A stretch of DNA of 64,000 bases, taken from NCBI RefSeq assembly GCF_001708305.1, contig NZ_CP016953.1, forward strand, positions 1,259,501-1,323,500, given 5' to 3'. This DNA comes from Streptococcus himalayensis. GTDB lineage: Bacteria > Bacillota > Bacilli > Lactobacillales > Streptococcaceae. The translations under genes and the position numbers were made by a program. The notes beneath the pieces are model-generated. The model saw only the letters and a list, made by a program, of their open reading frames with translations, ran no database searches and was not told where the DNA came from. Below, one piece after another: positions 57,201 to 64,000 of the stretch. The first letter of the stretch is position 1. Each line of letters starts with the position of its first letter.

Positions 57201-57393
57201 AGTTATTCAGACAGCGGTTGTCTACCATCAAACAGAGAAACAGCCTATATTGACCAGTACTCAGGAGACAATGGTAATGCAAGAAGAACTTCCAAATACA
57301 TCTAGTAAAGAAAGTTCAAAAATGACTATTTTGGGTTTGCTCGTTTCTATCAGTAGTTGTATGTTTGTTCTCAAGCGTAAAGAAGAAAAATAA
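54205..57393 (+). CDS. Cell-wall-anchored M14-family zinc carboxypeptidase
   Basis: 1062 residues. A signal peptide (about 1-33, cleaved after VLA) is followed by a disordered region, then an M14 peptidase domain (about 230-560) with zinc ligands His318 and Glu321 (NNTHADEQPG) and His423 (YDVHGF), and general base Glu505 (GHTIEIPQG). About 450 further residues of unknown fold follow. The C-terminus has a sorting signal with LPNTS at 1029-1033 (not LPxTG), a hydrophobic helix and KRKEEK. ATG 54205 follows AAAGGAGATGTGCC. Monocistronic, with a strong terminator. A surface peptidase acting on host or dietary peptides is inferred. Confidence 0.9.
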   Translation: MKKTSKHLLLKQLTITSAVLTAFLLSQGQGVLADERTSQESSSGTVISRVARNEEIVPELVAESFESVLPSSQPQAPMLEETHQHKGTVSGEVTQKSNQDDSIVTLPSTQVYMSEAGSFSDTIKQKIDNLSSLTWTLDDKPIEDWKTCSLKAGDFSGDSLMTIASSEQGDTQTISATFNPLFGKDLSLRSPSNIRRTYRSFIGEHILKGMASDGTVSVVKPLLFRPYKDFHTHDEMLAAIGKAQTEAAQNRFVNIETIGISAQNRAIKMGIIAKDQESVEDYLSRVTPLMLTKPDKMLELLKKGEFDYKLPVLINNTHADEQPGIDIITGLFKAFASQDIFDYSTTDEQGNLKQVHMDVNELLKKFIFLFDFTENPDGDVLNTRTLANGLDPNRDTGYQNNPETRAIVAQMNKWNPIAVYDVHGFVKEFLIEPATPPHDPNFEYDLLADLMLENAREMGRTGVANSSYESFIIPKLDWGSGWDDSFSGYTAVYAMYHGILGHTIEIPQGNQDSYDAGYHAVLGGIHFLSERPDQLMETRLKFYSRGVNKVESPEAEKELVGPDGEVVGRLKQGAPKFFPDYYVIPMGLGKEVDSQEAFNMIDYFKRNGVEVKELLQDTASFKKGDLVVDMAQAKRGFANHVLYSGSNESAWEAMYAELVVNFPNMRGFKATAVFQDKLFENQLKEVSWTKAPRTTMVDDEAPYYVIANTSKESVKAVNQVIKAGGKVYLTEDGYIVDTNTFAKLLTDYAIYGEALYKKPVGTPLSMIKVYSPSHHFTWAGDFPITSNSALALKDMGFTIVETADESDAIVLEDGKFSADILGKKPTIILGGEAMQRLEELGVLEGFNAEQFEYGDSYEGLLRAIVDDKSPIASGYAKHDFFYSNSGNWIEETPKGFQPIVTVADKDFYVAGWWPGNEQLANKVMAIYGQYQENPLFIYAGNPTNRLHPVHLYRWVSNALFGLQLASLEELPIKGIMIPPVYQSTPSQNWNMAKPIIHQEVIQTAVVYHQTEKQPILTSTQETMVMQEELPNTSSKESSKMTILGLLVSISSCMFVLKRKEEK

Positions 57394-57424
57394 GAAGAAT
57401 TTACTTTATTGCAACTAAAAAATA

Positions 57425-57467
57425 CGGGAGTTAGACATGCGGGACCTTGTCTGACTCCTGTTTTTAT
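57425..57467 (+). terminator. Terminator of the M14 carboxypeptidase gene
   Basis: CGGGAGTTAGACA pairs with TGTCTGACTCCTG (G-T pairs allowed), followed by TTTTTAT. Confidence 0.85.
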
Positions 57468-57506
57468 AGAGTATGAAACCTGAAAAATGAGTTGACAGGA
57501 AGTTGA

Positions 57507-57696
57507 TACTCATTTCATTTCAAATATAGCCTTTTTATCTAGATATATTTATTTTAGGTTTAAAATGTAGAGAACTAAATGAGTTAAACAGGATACTTTT
57601 CCAGTAAATAAGATGAATAGTCATAGAACACAGGTAGTTTACATCCAAACCATCTAAGAAAGCATCAAGATGCTAATGTTGATTTTCATTGGGTAT
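57507..57696 (-). repeat. MITE-like repeat (family 1), inverted diverged copy
   Basis: On the minus strand it starts TACCCAATGAAAATCAACAT and ends in AAATGAAATGAGTA. Order of landmarks is as in 29843-30016. It sits between the M14 gene and the VOC gene. Confidence 0.65.
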
Positions 57697-57700
57697 AAAT

Positions 57701-57732
57701 AAAAAGGCAAGAGCGAACTCTTTTGCCTTTTT
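57701..57732. terminator. Terminator of the exoA-VOC unit
   Basis: AAAAAGGCAA...TTGCCTTTTT with GAG/CTC inside; it terminates the minus-strand genes and works on both strands. Confidence 0.8.
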
Positions 57733-57735
57733 GCA

Positions 57736-58116
57736 TTATTTGGCGGTGCTTTCTCGTACTGCGATGTAGTGTCCTTCGTTGTCAGCAAAGGTGAAATGAA
57801 CCATCCCTTGGTATTCCATGATGGGATTGGTGGAAACGCCTGCTTGTGTCAAACGTTCGTACTCAGATTTCAAATCTTCTGTGTCAAACAACAGACTTGG
57901 ATAGCTGAGAGTCATACCAGGATTTGCTTTTGCAACCCACTCCTTATCATGAATGCCAAATTTGGTCGTAGCCTCAAGCGACGGTGCAATTTCATAGGAA
58001 ATAGCGTCTCCGTGGTCAGCTGTATCTAAGAGAACAAAGCCCATTTTTTCGGTCCAAAATTCCATAGCGGCTGTTGTATCCTCTACATAGAGCATAGTGG
58101 TTGATGCTGTAATCAT
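57736..58116 (-). CDS. VOC-family (glyoxalase/bleomycin-resistance fold) protein
   Basis: 126 residues with paired beta-alpha-beta-beta-beta modules: STTMLYVEDTTAAMEFWTEK at the start and MVHFTFADNEGHYIAVRE at the end. It is the family of glyoxalase I and antibiotic-binding proteins; the substrate cannot be named. It is nine bases downstream of exoA on the same strand, so they are co-transcribed. Confidence 0.85.
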   Translation of the reverse strand: MITASTTMLYVEDTTAAMEFWTEKMGFVLLDTADHGDAISYEIAPSLEATTKFGIHDKEWVAKANPGMTLSYPSLLFDTEDLKSEYERLTQAGVSTNPIMEYQGMVHFTFADNEGHYIAVRESTAK

Positions 58117-58125
58117 CGTTTCTCC

Positions 58126-58953
58126 TTATAAATCAATTTCCATCACGATTGGGGTGTGGTCTTGGCGGGCACCTGAGTCAATCATCTCAGACTTGGTGAC
58201 CTTATCAGCTACACGATTGCTGGTAAGCCAGTAGTCAATTCTCCAGCCGGTGTTGTTGATTTTGCTGGTCTTGCTGCGTTGCGCCCACCAAGTGTATTGA
58301 TGGGGAAGCTCACCATGCAAGTGGCGGAAGGTATCAGTGAATCCCTTGGCAAGTAGATTGGTAAATCCTGCACGTTCTTCATCAGTAAATCCAGGTGATT
58401 GGCGGTTGCTAGCAGGATTTGCAAGGTCGATTTCGTGGTGGGCAACGTTATAGTCACCTGTTGCCAGAACAGGCTTTTCCTGGTCTAATGTTGCTAGGTA
58501 TTCTGCATATTTTTGATCCCAAATTTGGCGATCGCTGAGGCGTTTCAAACCGTCTCCCGCATTTGGTGTGTAGACCTGGGTCACAAAGAAATGTTCGAAT
58601 TCTAGGGTGATGATTCTCCCTTCCAAGTCCATGGTCGTTGGTGCTCCAATTTCTGGGAAGGTAATAGTTGGGGTCAAGTCTTTTTTATAGAGAAACATGG
58701 TTCCTGCATAGCCCTTACGAGCTGGCTCGACAGATGAACGCCATGTGTGTTCATAATCAGGAAAGAGTTGCTCTAAAATCTCCAAATGCTTTTTAGTAGG
58801 TCCTTTGGCTGACAATTTTGTTTCCTGAATGGCGATAATATCCGCGTCTTCTGTAACGAGGGTTTGCAAGACAGCTTGTGACAATTGTGCACGGGCAGAA
58901 TCACTGGTCAAGGCTGCATTGAGAGAATCAATATTCCATGAGATGAGTTTCAT
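58126..58953 (-). CDS. exoA: Exodeoxyribonuclease III / AP endonuclease
   Basis: Cuts 5' to abasic sites and degrades DNA 3'-5' in base-excision repair. 275 residues: SWNIDSLNAAL (Asn), IQETKLS (metal-binding Glu), VYTPNAGDGL, TGDYNVAHHEIDL (Asp/Asn pair) and terminal ARQDHTPIVMEI (Asp-His). All catalytic positions of the ExoA/Xth family are in place. ATG 58953 is preceded by AAAAGGATAGATT on the minus strand. Confidence 0.94.
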   Translation of the reverse strand: MKLISWNIDSLNAALTSDSARAQLSQAVLQTLVTEDADIIAIQETKLSAKGPTKKHLEILEQLFPDYEHTWRSSVEPARKGYAGTMFLYKKDLTPTITFPEIGAPTTMDLEGRIITLEFEHFFVTQVYTPNAGDGLKRLSDRQIWDQKYAEYLATLDQEKPVLATGDYNVAHHEIDLANPASNRQSPGFTDEERAGFTNLLAKGFTDTFRHLHGELPHQYTWWAQRSKTSKINNTGWRIDYWLTSNRVADKVTKSEMIDSGARQDHTPIVMEIDL

Positions 58954-59098
58954 AATCTATCCTTTTCTTTTTGTTCTTCTTGTATTATATCAAAAAGTGA
59001 GAGAAGTAGGCTTCTTTTGTGCTCAATCTTCTGTGGTCATTTCTACACATAGGGAAGTAGAGTACGTGATATTTTGTATGTTATCAGTTCCTTTTTTA

Positions 59099-59107
59099 TG
59101 ATATAAT
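59099..59107 (+). promoter_or_regulatory. Extended -10 promoter of metG
   Basis: TGATATAAT, 43 bases before the metG ATG; ribosome-binding site GAAAGGAAAAGTT. Confidence 0.55.
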
Positions 59108-59150
59108 GAAGAAATAGAACTGGGTTTCATTTGCCCTGAAAGGAAAAGTT

Positions 59151-61145
59151 ATGACAGAAAAGAATTTTTACATTACGACCCCCATTTATTACCCTTCTGG
59201 GAAGCTCCATATTGGTTCTGCCTATACAACGATTGCCTGCGATGTTTTAGCGCGCTACAAGCGCCTTATGGGCTATGATGTCTTTTATTTAACAGGATTG
59301 GATGAGCATGGTCAAAAGATTCAGACCAAGGCAGCTGAAGCTGGTATTACTCCGCAAGAATATGTGGACGGTATGGCCGATGAGGTCAAAAAATTGTGGG
59401 AACTCTTGGACATTTCCTATGATAAATTTATCCGCACGACAGACGACTATCATGAAACGGTAGTCGCAGAAGTGTTTGAACGTTTGCTGGCACAAGACGA
59501 TATTTATCTAGGAGAATATTCTGGCTGGTATTCTGTGTCTGATGAGGAATTTTTCACCGAAAGCCAGTTAGAAGAAGTTTTTCGAGATGAAGCAGGCAAG
59601 GTGACTGGGGGAATTGCTCCTTCTGGTCATGAGGTGGAATGGGTATCAGAAGAATCCTACTTCCTTCGTTTGAGCAAATATGCGAATCGCTTGGTAGCCT
59701 TCTTTAAAGAACGTCCTGATTTCATCCAACCAGATGGGCGGATGAATGAAATCGTGAAAAACTTTATTGAACCAGGACTTGAGGATTTGGCAGTCAGCCG
59801 GACTTCCTTTACCTGGGGAGTTCCAGTACCGTCCAATCCAAAACATGTTGTCTATGTCTGGATTGATGCCCTCTTGAACTATGCAACAGCTCTTGGCTAT
59901 GGTCAAGTAAATCATGCAAATTTTGATAAATTCTGGAACGGAACGGTTTTCCACATGGTTGGAAAAGATATTTTACGTTTCCACTCGATTTACTGGCCAA
60001 TCCTCCTCATGATGCTCGATTTACCATTACCAGAACGCTTGATTGCTCACGGTTGGTTTGTCATGAAAGACGGCAAAATGTCTAAGTCTAAAGGAAATGT
60101 TGTCTATCCAGATATGCTGGTGGAGCGCTATGGACTCGATCCTTTGCGTTACTACCTCATGAGAAGTTTACCGGTCGGTTCAGATGGGACCTTTACACCA
60201 GAGGATTATGTAGGACGGATTAACTACGAACTCGCCAATGACCTTGGAAACCTCCTCAACCGTACGGTGGCTATGGTGAATAAATACTTTGATGGACAAG
60301 TGCCTACCTATGCAGAAAATGTGACAGCCTTTGATGCGGATTTGGCACAGGTAGCAGCAGAAGCAATCGCAGAATACCATAAGCAAATGGATGCGGTGGA
60401 TTATCCACGTGCCCTAGAAGCGGTCTGGACCTTGATTGCCCGTACTAACAAGTATATCGATGAAACGGCTCCATGGCTGTTAGCAAAAGACGAAGACAAA
60501 CGAAGCGAACTGGCTGCTGTGATGAGCCACTTAGTAGCAAGTCTTCGTGTGGTGGCTCATTTGATTGAGCCATTCATGATGACGACAAGTGCTGCAATCT
60601 TAGAGCAGTTGGGAATGGAAAAGGCAAATAGCTTAGAGAATTTAGCACTGGCAGATTTACCAGCAGATTTGCGAGTGGTTACAAAAGGTCAGCCAATCTT
60701 CCCACGTCTTGAAATGGACGAGGAAATTGCCTACATCAAGGAACAGATGGCAGCTGGTAAACCAGTTGTGGAAAAAGAATGGAAACCAGAAGAGGTTGAA
60801 TTGACCCTCAACCGCAAGGAAATCAAGTTTGATGATTTTGAAAAGGTTGAAATCCGTGTGGCGGAAGTCAAAGAAGTAAAAAAAGTTGAAGGTAGTGATA
60901 AATTACTTCAATTCCGCCTAGATGCAGGTGACAAGGAGGACCGCCAAATTCTCTCTGGAATTGCCAAATATTATCCAAATGAGCAAGAATTGGTCGGCAA
61001 AAAAGTTCAAATTGTAGCCAACCTCAAGCCGCGTAAGATGATGGGACACATCAGTCAGGGGATGATTCTATCTGCTGAACATGGGGATAGCGTGACCCTC
61101 TTGACAGTTGATGCCAGTGTGCCAAATGGAAGTGTGATTGGCTAA
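59151..61145 (+). CDS. metG: Methionyl-tRNA synthetase
   Basis: Charges tRNA-Met. 664 residues: class I signature HIGH as LHIGSAY near residue 21, KMSKS as [10 protein letters not shown] near residue 309, anticodon-binding helices (about 370-520), and a C-terminal EMAP/Trbp111-like tRNA-binding domain (about 560-664, [15 protein letters not shown]). This is the long, dimeric form. There is no T-box upstream. Confidence 0.96.
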   Translation: MTEKNFYITTPIYYPSGKLHIGSAYTTIACDVLARYKRLMGYDVFYLTGLDEHGQKIQTKAAEAGITPQEYVDGMADEVKKLWELLDISYDKFIRTTDDYHETVVAEVFERLLAQDDIYLGEYSGWYSVSDEEFFTESQLEEVFRDEAGKVTGGIAPSGHEVEWVSEESYFLRLSKYANRLVAFFKERPDFIQPDGRMNEIVKNFIEPGLEDLAVSRTSFTWGVPVPSNPKHVVYVWIDALLNYATALGYGQVNHANFDKFWNGTVFHMVGKDILRFHSIYWPILLMMLDLPLPERLIAHGWFVMKDGKMSKSKGNVVYPDMLVERYGLDPLRYYLMRSLPVGSDGTFTPEDYVGRINYELANDLGNLLNRTVAMVNKYFDGQVPTYAENVTAFDADLAQVAAEAIAEYHKQMDAVDYPRALEAVWTLIARTNKYIDETAPWLLAKDEDKRSELAAVMSHLVASLRVVAHLIEPFMMTTSAAILEQLGMEKANSLENLALADLPADLRVVTKGQPIFPRLEMDEEIAYIKEQMAAGKPVVEKEWKPEEVELTLNRKEIKFDDFEKVEIRVAEVKEVKKVEGSDKLLQFRLDAGDKEDRQILSGIAKYYPNEQELVGKKVQIVANLKPRKMMGHISQGMILSAEHGDSVTLLTVDASVPNGSVIG

Positions 61146-61604
61146 GGTTTTTACAGCTGTCTCAGCAGGGAGATCATACTCTATGAACATCAAGATTTGA
61201 TTAGCTTTCACAATTGAGAATTGTGGAAGGTGATAGATAAAACTAGCCTAACTTGTGTCCTAAAAAACATAGGGTTAACGGAGGTTAGCTGAGGATTATG
61301 TCATAATGCTTATTTCCAACCTTCAACAGTCCGCTGGACTGTTGAAGCAAGGTGAGATCACAACACCAGATTTTGATTTTTAATGAGTATAAATCAGATT
61401 TTCAGACGAATATCTATCGATAATTGCTGGGTCAATGGCCTCGAAGAGGAAAACTTCACTCTAAAGACGAAGTTTTCCTCTCGTTGCTGTTAAACAGGGG
61501 AAGTCCTTGTCCAGATGAGCGATGAAAATTAGGCTGAAACCTGCTAAGGGAGTTTTTGCTCAGCCAAATAGGAAAGTGGCTCTATGAAAAGAGAAGGAGA
61601 GAAA
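61146..61604. repeat. Intergenic family 2 repeat region after metG
   Basis: 61199-61300 is an inverted copy of the 463-583 module (AGATAAAACTAGCCTAACTT, then AAAAAACATAGGGTTAACGG), and 61308-61391 a copy of the mini-palindrome module (AACCTTCAACAGTCCGCTGG). 61446-61480 is a perfect 12-pair hairpin GAGGAAAACTTC/GAAGTTTTCCTC. No gene is seen. Confidence 0.6.
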
Positions 61605-61859
61605 ATGACCTACGAACAAGAATTTTTAAAGGATTTGGAAGAATGGCTCAAGACCCAAGTCATGATTAACGACATGGCGCTCCAAGAAAGTCAGGCTGTT
61701 TTTGAGGCTGATGGTGATGAACGAGCCAAAGAAGCCGCAGTACGCTACGAAAGTCGTCTGGATGCCTATCAATTTTTAGCAGGGAAATTTGACAATTACC
61801 ATGCTGGTAAATCCTTCCATGATTTGCCAGAAGATTTATTTGGAACGCGGGGCTATTAA
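61605..61859 (+). CDS. DUF1912 family protein
   Basis: 84 residues, acidic and helical: MTYEQEFLKDLEEWLKTQ at the start, AAVRYESRLDAYQFLAGKF in the middle and FHDLPEDLFG near the end. This is the lactobacillales DUF1912 family, function unknown. ATG 61605 follows GAAGGAGAGAAA; an earlier in-frame ATG (61584) would include that site. A small membrane-protein gene follows 17 bases later. Confidence 0.85.
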   Translation: MTYEQEFLKDLEEWLKTQVMINDMALQESQAVFEADGDERAKEAAVRYESRLDAYQFLAGKFDNYHAGKSFHDLPEDLFGTRGY

Positions 61860-61876
61860 GCAAGGAGGGTTCTACC

Positions 61877-62167
61877 ATGTGGGAGTTGCTACTAGAAGGG
61901 ATCATAGAGTTTATCTTGAACTTTCGAGTAGAGGAGTGTCAGACAAAAAAACGCTTGCTTGTTATCACCCTAGTGAGAAATCTAGTCTCCCTGTCTCTAT
62001 GCACGCTTTTGGCTTTTATTTGCTATGTGAGTTTACCGCAAAGTCATTGGAAATCGTGGTGGATTTTCCTGTTACTCTTTCCTTTTTTACTGTTTCATCT
62101 GTATTGGTGGTTTTCCTGGAATGTGAAGAGTTATCATCGTTTCAAACAGCTTCATCACAAGGAGTGA
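61877..62167 (+). CDS. Small membrane protein, unknown
   Basis: 96 residues behind AAGGAGGGTTCTACC. Two hydrophobic helices (about 31-50 and 57-77) are joined by a short SLPQSHWKS turn, with aromatic LYWWFSWN and a basic/His-rich tail. I do not recognise a family. Probably co-transcribed with the DUF1912 gene. An overlapping frame (61789-62223) is an out-of-phase shadow. Confidence 0.65.
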   Translation: MWELLLEGIIEFILNFRVEECQTKKRLLVITLVRNLVSLSLCTLLAFICYVSLPQSHWKSWWIFLLLFPFLLFHLYWWFSWNVKSYHRFKQLHHKE

Positions 62168-62429
62168 GACAAAAAAATTGGATTTTTGAGCATTTTCGAA
62201 AGAAAACCCAGACCTGTCTTTAAACATTCATGCCAACTGCATGAAAAATTCGTTTTCGGATAACTATAGTTATAAATAGTATCTATTTTGTTACAATGCA
62301 GATGAAGACGATGATGAAGCAGTGTAGATATGTAAAGATGTTAAAAATATTTGAGGAAATTGCATGTAGCTAGAAAATAGTTACATATATTTTCTTCATG
62401 CGTTTCTCCTGTGAAACAGTCAGAAGCAG
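62168..62429. other. AT-rich gap before the T-box
   Basis: No gene is seen. A TTACAATG box near 62290 and a weak stem around GCATG...CATGC (62363-62400) are the only notable strings. Confidence 0.3.
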
Positions 62430-62458
62430 TTGCAATTTCTCAGAAAATCTGCTACAAT
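62430..62458 (+). promoter_or_regulatory. Promoter of the T-box transcript
   Basis: TTGCAA (62430-62435), 17 bases, TACAAT (62453-62458); predicted start near 62465. Confidence 0.75.
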
Positions 62459-62464
62459 AAAGCC

Positions 62465-62656
62465 AATCAGAGGGATAGTGAGTTTGTCTGTTACAGAAAG
62501 CGGTGGTGTTGAGAAATCCGCACAGATGTCAGTATGGGTTGCTGAGGATTGAGAATAGAGATAAGATCAAGAGCGGGCATTTGCCCGAATTTGGGTGGTA
62601 CCGCGGAAATTAGCACTAACTTTCGTCCCTGTCGTATGGCAGGGGCGTTTTTGTGT
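62465..62656 (+). promoter_or_regulatory. T-box riboswitch, valine type
   Basis: Stem I region (about 62490-62560) has GTCTG/CAGAT and GCGG/CCGC stems and, on the 3' side, a GTA triplet in TCAGTATGGG that fits a Val specifier. A GGGC/GCCC stem (62576-62586) follows, then the T-box core GGGTGGTACCGCGG (62593-62606) and the terminator CCCTG...CAGGGGCGTTTTT (about 62626-62654). Uncharged tRNA-Val should stabilise the antiterminator and allow transcription of the GNAT gene and valS. Confidence 0.88.
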
Positions 62657-62681
62657 TAGATGAGAGAAAGTGAGGAAAGCT

Positions 62682-63260
62682 ATGGTAAACATCTTAGAGG
62701 ACTATGATGGCCAATTCTTGCCTAAAGTGGAAACCGAGCGTCTGATACTGCGCCAGCGAACTGTGGAGGATGTCGAAGACTTATTTTCCTATGCGAGCTT
62801 GCCTGAGGTGTGCTTGCCAGCGGGTTTTCCACCGATAGCGACGCTTGAGGAAGAACAGGAGTATTTTGAAAATAAGTATTTCCAAAATCTAGCAGAAAAA
62901 GACCTGCCGTCTGGCTACGGCATTACCGTCAAGGGGAGCAATCGTATCATAGGCTCTTGTGATTTTAACCACCGCCGAGCTGATGCTGTCTTTGAGATTG
63001 GCTATTTGCTTCATCCAGACTTTTGGGGCAAGGGCTATATGCCAGAAGCGGTTGCGGCATTGATTGAAGTCGCTTTTACTCTTCTTCATCTCCACAAGGT
63101 CGAAATCAGATGTTACAGCTCTAACCAGCCGAGCAGACGAGTTGCTGAAAAACTCGGTTTTACCTTAGAAGCGACGATTCGTGACTATAAAGACTTAGAA
63201 GGAAATCGAGTAGACGAATTGGTTTACGGATTGTTGAAGAGAGAGTGGGAGGAGAGATGA
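62682..63260 (+). CDS. GNAT-family acetyltransferase (RimJ/RimL-like)
   Basis: About 192 residues of the RimJ/RimL type: ETERLILRQRTVEDVEDLF near the start, FEIGYLLHPDFWGKGYMPEA with the acetyl-CoA loop, and NQPSRRVAEKLGF. It may acetylate a ribosomal protein N-terminus or a small molecule; the substrate is unknown. ATG 62682 lies behind GAGGAAAGCT; an upstream GTG is possible. It is the first gene after the valine T-box, ahead of valS. Confidence 0.85.
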   Translation: MVNILEDYDGQFLPKVETERLILRQRTVEDVEDLFSYASLPEVCLPAGFPPIATLEEEQEYFENKYFQNLAEKDLPSGYGITVKGSNRIIGSCDFNHRRADAVFEIGYLLHPDFWGKGYMPEAVAALIEVAFTLLHLHKVEIRCYSSNQPSRRVAEKLGFTLEATIRDYKDLEGNRVDELVYGLLKREWEER

Positions 63261-63488
63261 ATATGCGAGCGCCTCTCAGAGAAATAGTGGTGTTTGTCCT
63301 TAAACAGAAGATAACCATAAAATGACACGTTTTTCATCCAATTATATCTAAGTCGTTTCCTTGAACAAAGGAAAAACTCTCTAAAATACGCTCTTATGTC
63401 TATCGCTTTAATCATAAATTCTGAGAAAGAGAATGGTATATTCAATCTTTCTCATTTACCGAAACTCTATAAAAAGAAAGGACAAGAT

Positions 63489-64000
63489 ATGTCAAAAGAA
63501 CTATCACCAAAATACAATCCAGCCGAGGTTGAGGCTGGTCGTTATGCGAAATGGCTGGAGGCAGATGTCTTTAAGCCCTCAGGAGACGAGAAGGCTAAGC
63601 CTTACTCTATCGTGATTCCACCTCCGAACGTGACGGGAAAACTTCACCTTGGACACGCCTGGGACACGACCTTGCAGGATATTATCATTCGTCAAAAACG
63701 CATGCAGGGCTTTGATACCTTGTGGTTGCCAGGGATGGACCATGCAGGGATTGCCACTCAAGCCAAGGTTGAGGAGCGTCTCCGCGAGCAAGGCATTACC
63801 CGCTATGACCTCGGTCGTGAGAAATTCCTAGAGAAAGTCTGGGAATGGAAAGACGAGTACGCTGCAACGATTAAGGAGCAGTGGGGCAAGATGGGTTTGT
63901 CGCTTGACTACTCGCGTGAGCGATTCACCCTTGACGAGGGTTTGTCAAAGGCTGTTCGTAAGGTCTTTGTTGATTTGTATCAAAAGGGCTGGATTTACCG
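63489..64000 (+). CDS. valS: Valyl-tRNA synthetase, N-terminal part (runs off window)
   Basis: 170 complete codons are visible. The protein opens [20 protein letters not shown] and contains the class I HIGH motif as [15 protein letters not shown] and the conserved [12 protein letters not shown]. This is the N-terminal catalytic part of ValRS; the remaining roughly 700 residues lie beyond 64000. ATG 63489 follows AGAAAGGACAAGAT. The 228-base gap after the GNAT gene has no clear terminator or promoter, so valS is probably under the T-box. Confidence 0.95.
   Translation, partial: MSKELSPKYNPAEVEAGRYAKWLEADVFKPSGDEKAKPYSIVIPPPNVTGKLHLGHAWDTTLQDIIIRQKRMQGFDTLWLPGMDHAGIATQAKVEERLREQGITRYDLGREKFLEKVWEWKDEYAATIKEQWGKMGLSLDYSRERFTLDEGLSKAVRKVFVDLYQKGWIY

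Noticed and set aside
61789..62223. 144-codon plus-strand frame overlapping the DUF1912 and small membrane-protein genes
   Set aside because: It is out of phase with two genes that each have a strong ribosome-binding site; its composition is that of a shadow frame.

Overview
The window is a stretch of Streptococcus chromosome. Supporting evidence is the AT-leaning codon use, the ATP synthase order c-a-b-delta-alpha-gamma-beta-epsilon, the fused exonuclease-helicase DinG, the prfB-ftsE-ftsX cluster, small DUF1912 and DUF4044 proteins, a perfect streptococcal MET-box, and strong TTGaca-17-TATAAT promoters. The species cannot be fixed from the sequence alone; a mitis/sanguinis- or suis-like streptococcus is plausible.

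Layout. 1-134: right end of an ISL3-family insertion sequence. 709-2133: gapN. 2304-10428: glycogen operon glgB-glgC-glgD-glgA-glgP behind a promoter with a perfect CcpA cre site. 11012-17332: F1Fo ATP synthase operon atpEBFHAGDC, also with an upstream cre-like site. 17805-19746 (minus): birA and a LacI-type regulator (GalR). 20066-23737: divergent Leloir operon galK-galT-galE, with GalR-like operators and a cre site. 23895-29754: a DUF4044 peptide, obgE, a 51-aa conserved peptide, queG, prfB with its programmed +1 frameshift, and ftsE-ftsX. 30059-35086: MBL hydrolase (minus), dinG, rodA and a DJ-1 protein.

35895-46439 is a genomic island of about 10.5 kb, visibly more AT-rich than its flanks and bounded by a 22-bp imperfect direct repeat (17 bp exact). 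Its right copy lies in the promoter region of serC. The right part has the layout of a phage satellite: tyrosine integrase, an XRE repressor, and a divergent excisionase-like HTH protein with a P4-type primase-helicase. There are no packaging or capsid genes. The left part carries an XRE regulator and a four-gene cargo operon for membrane or exported proteins. Two of these are paralogues, each with three tandem PASTA-like units; one is an Excalibur protein with a Ser-rich stalk, and one is a membrane-anchored thioredoxin-like protein. The island also encodes a probable small RNA (about 43970-44123), a row of three hairpins (41671-41819), and a 25-bp element present twice exactly and once inverted and degenerate. 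The cargo module plus the small RNA are the best candidates here for something undescribed.

46474-64000: serC, a GNAT protein, serA, a DUF6440-like protein, ogt, an Spx/ArsC-like protein, a MetE-like methyltransferase (minus) under a MET-box, nth, a glutathione S-transferase (minus), a large surface M14 carboxypeptidase, a VOC protein and exoA (minus), metG, DUF1912, a small membrane protein, and a valine T-box leading a GNAT gene and the 5' part of valS, which runs off the window.

Intergenic space is filled with dispersed repeats: a 175-190 bp MITE-like element (five copies), a second mosaic repeat family (eight regions), and a pair of stem-loop elements whose stems differ in sequence but keep their pairing.
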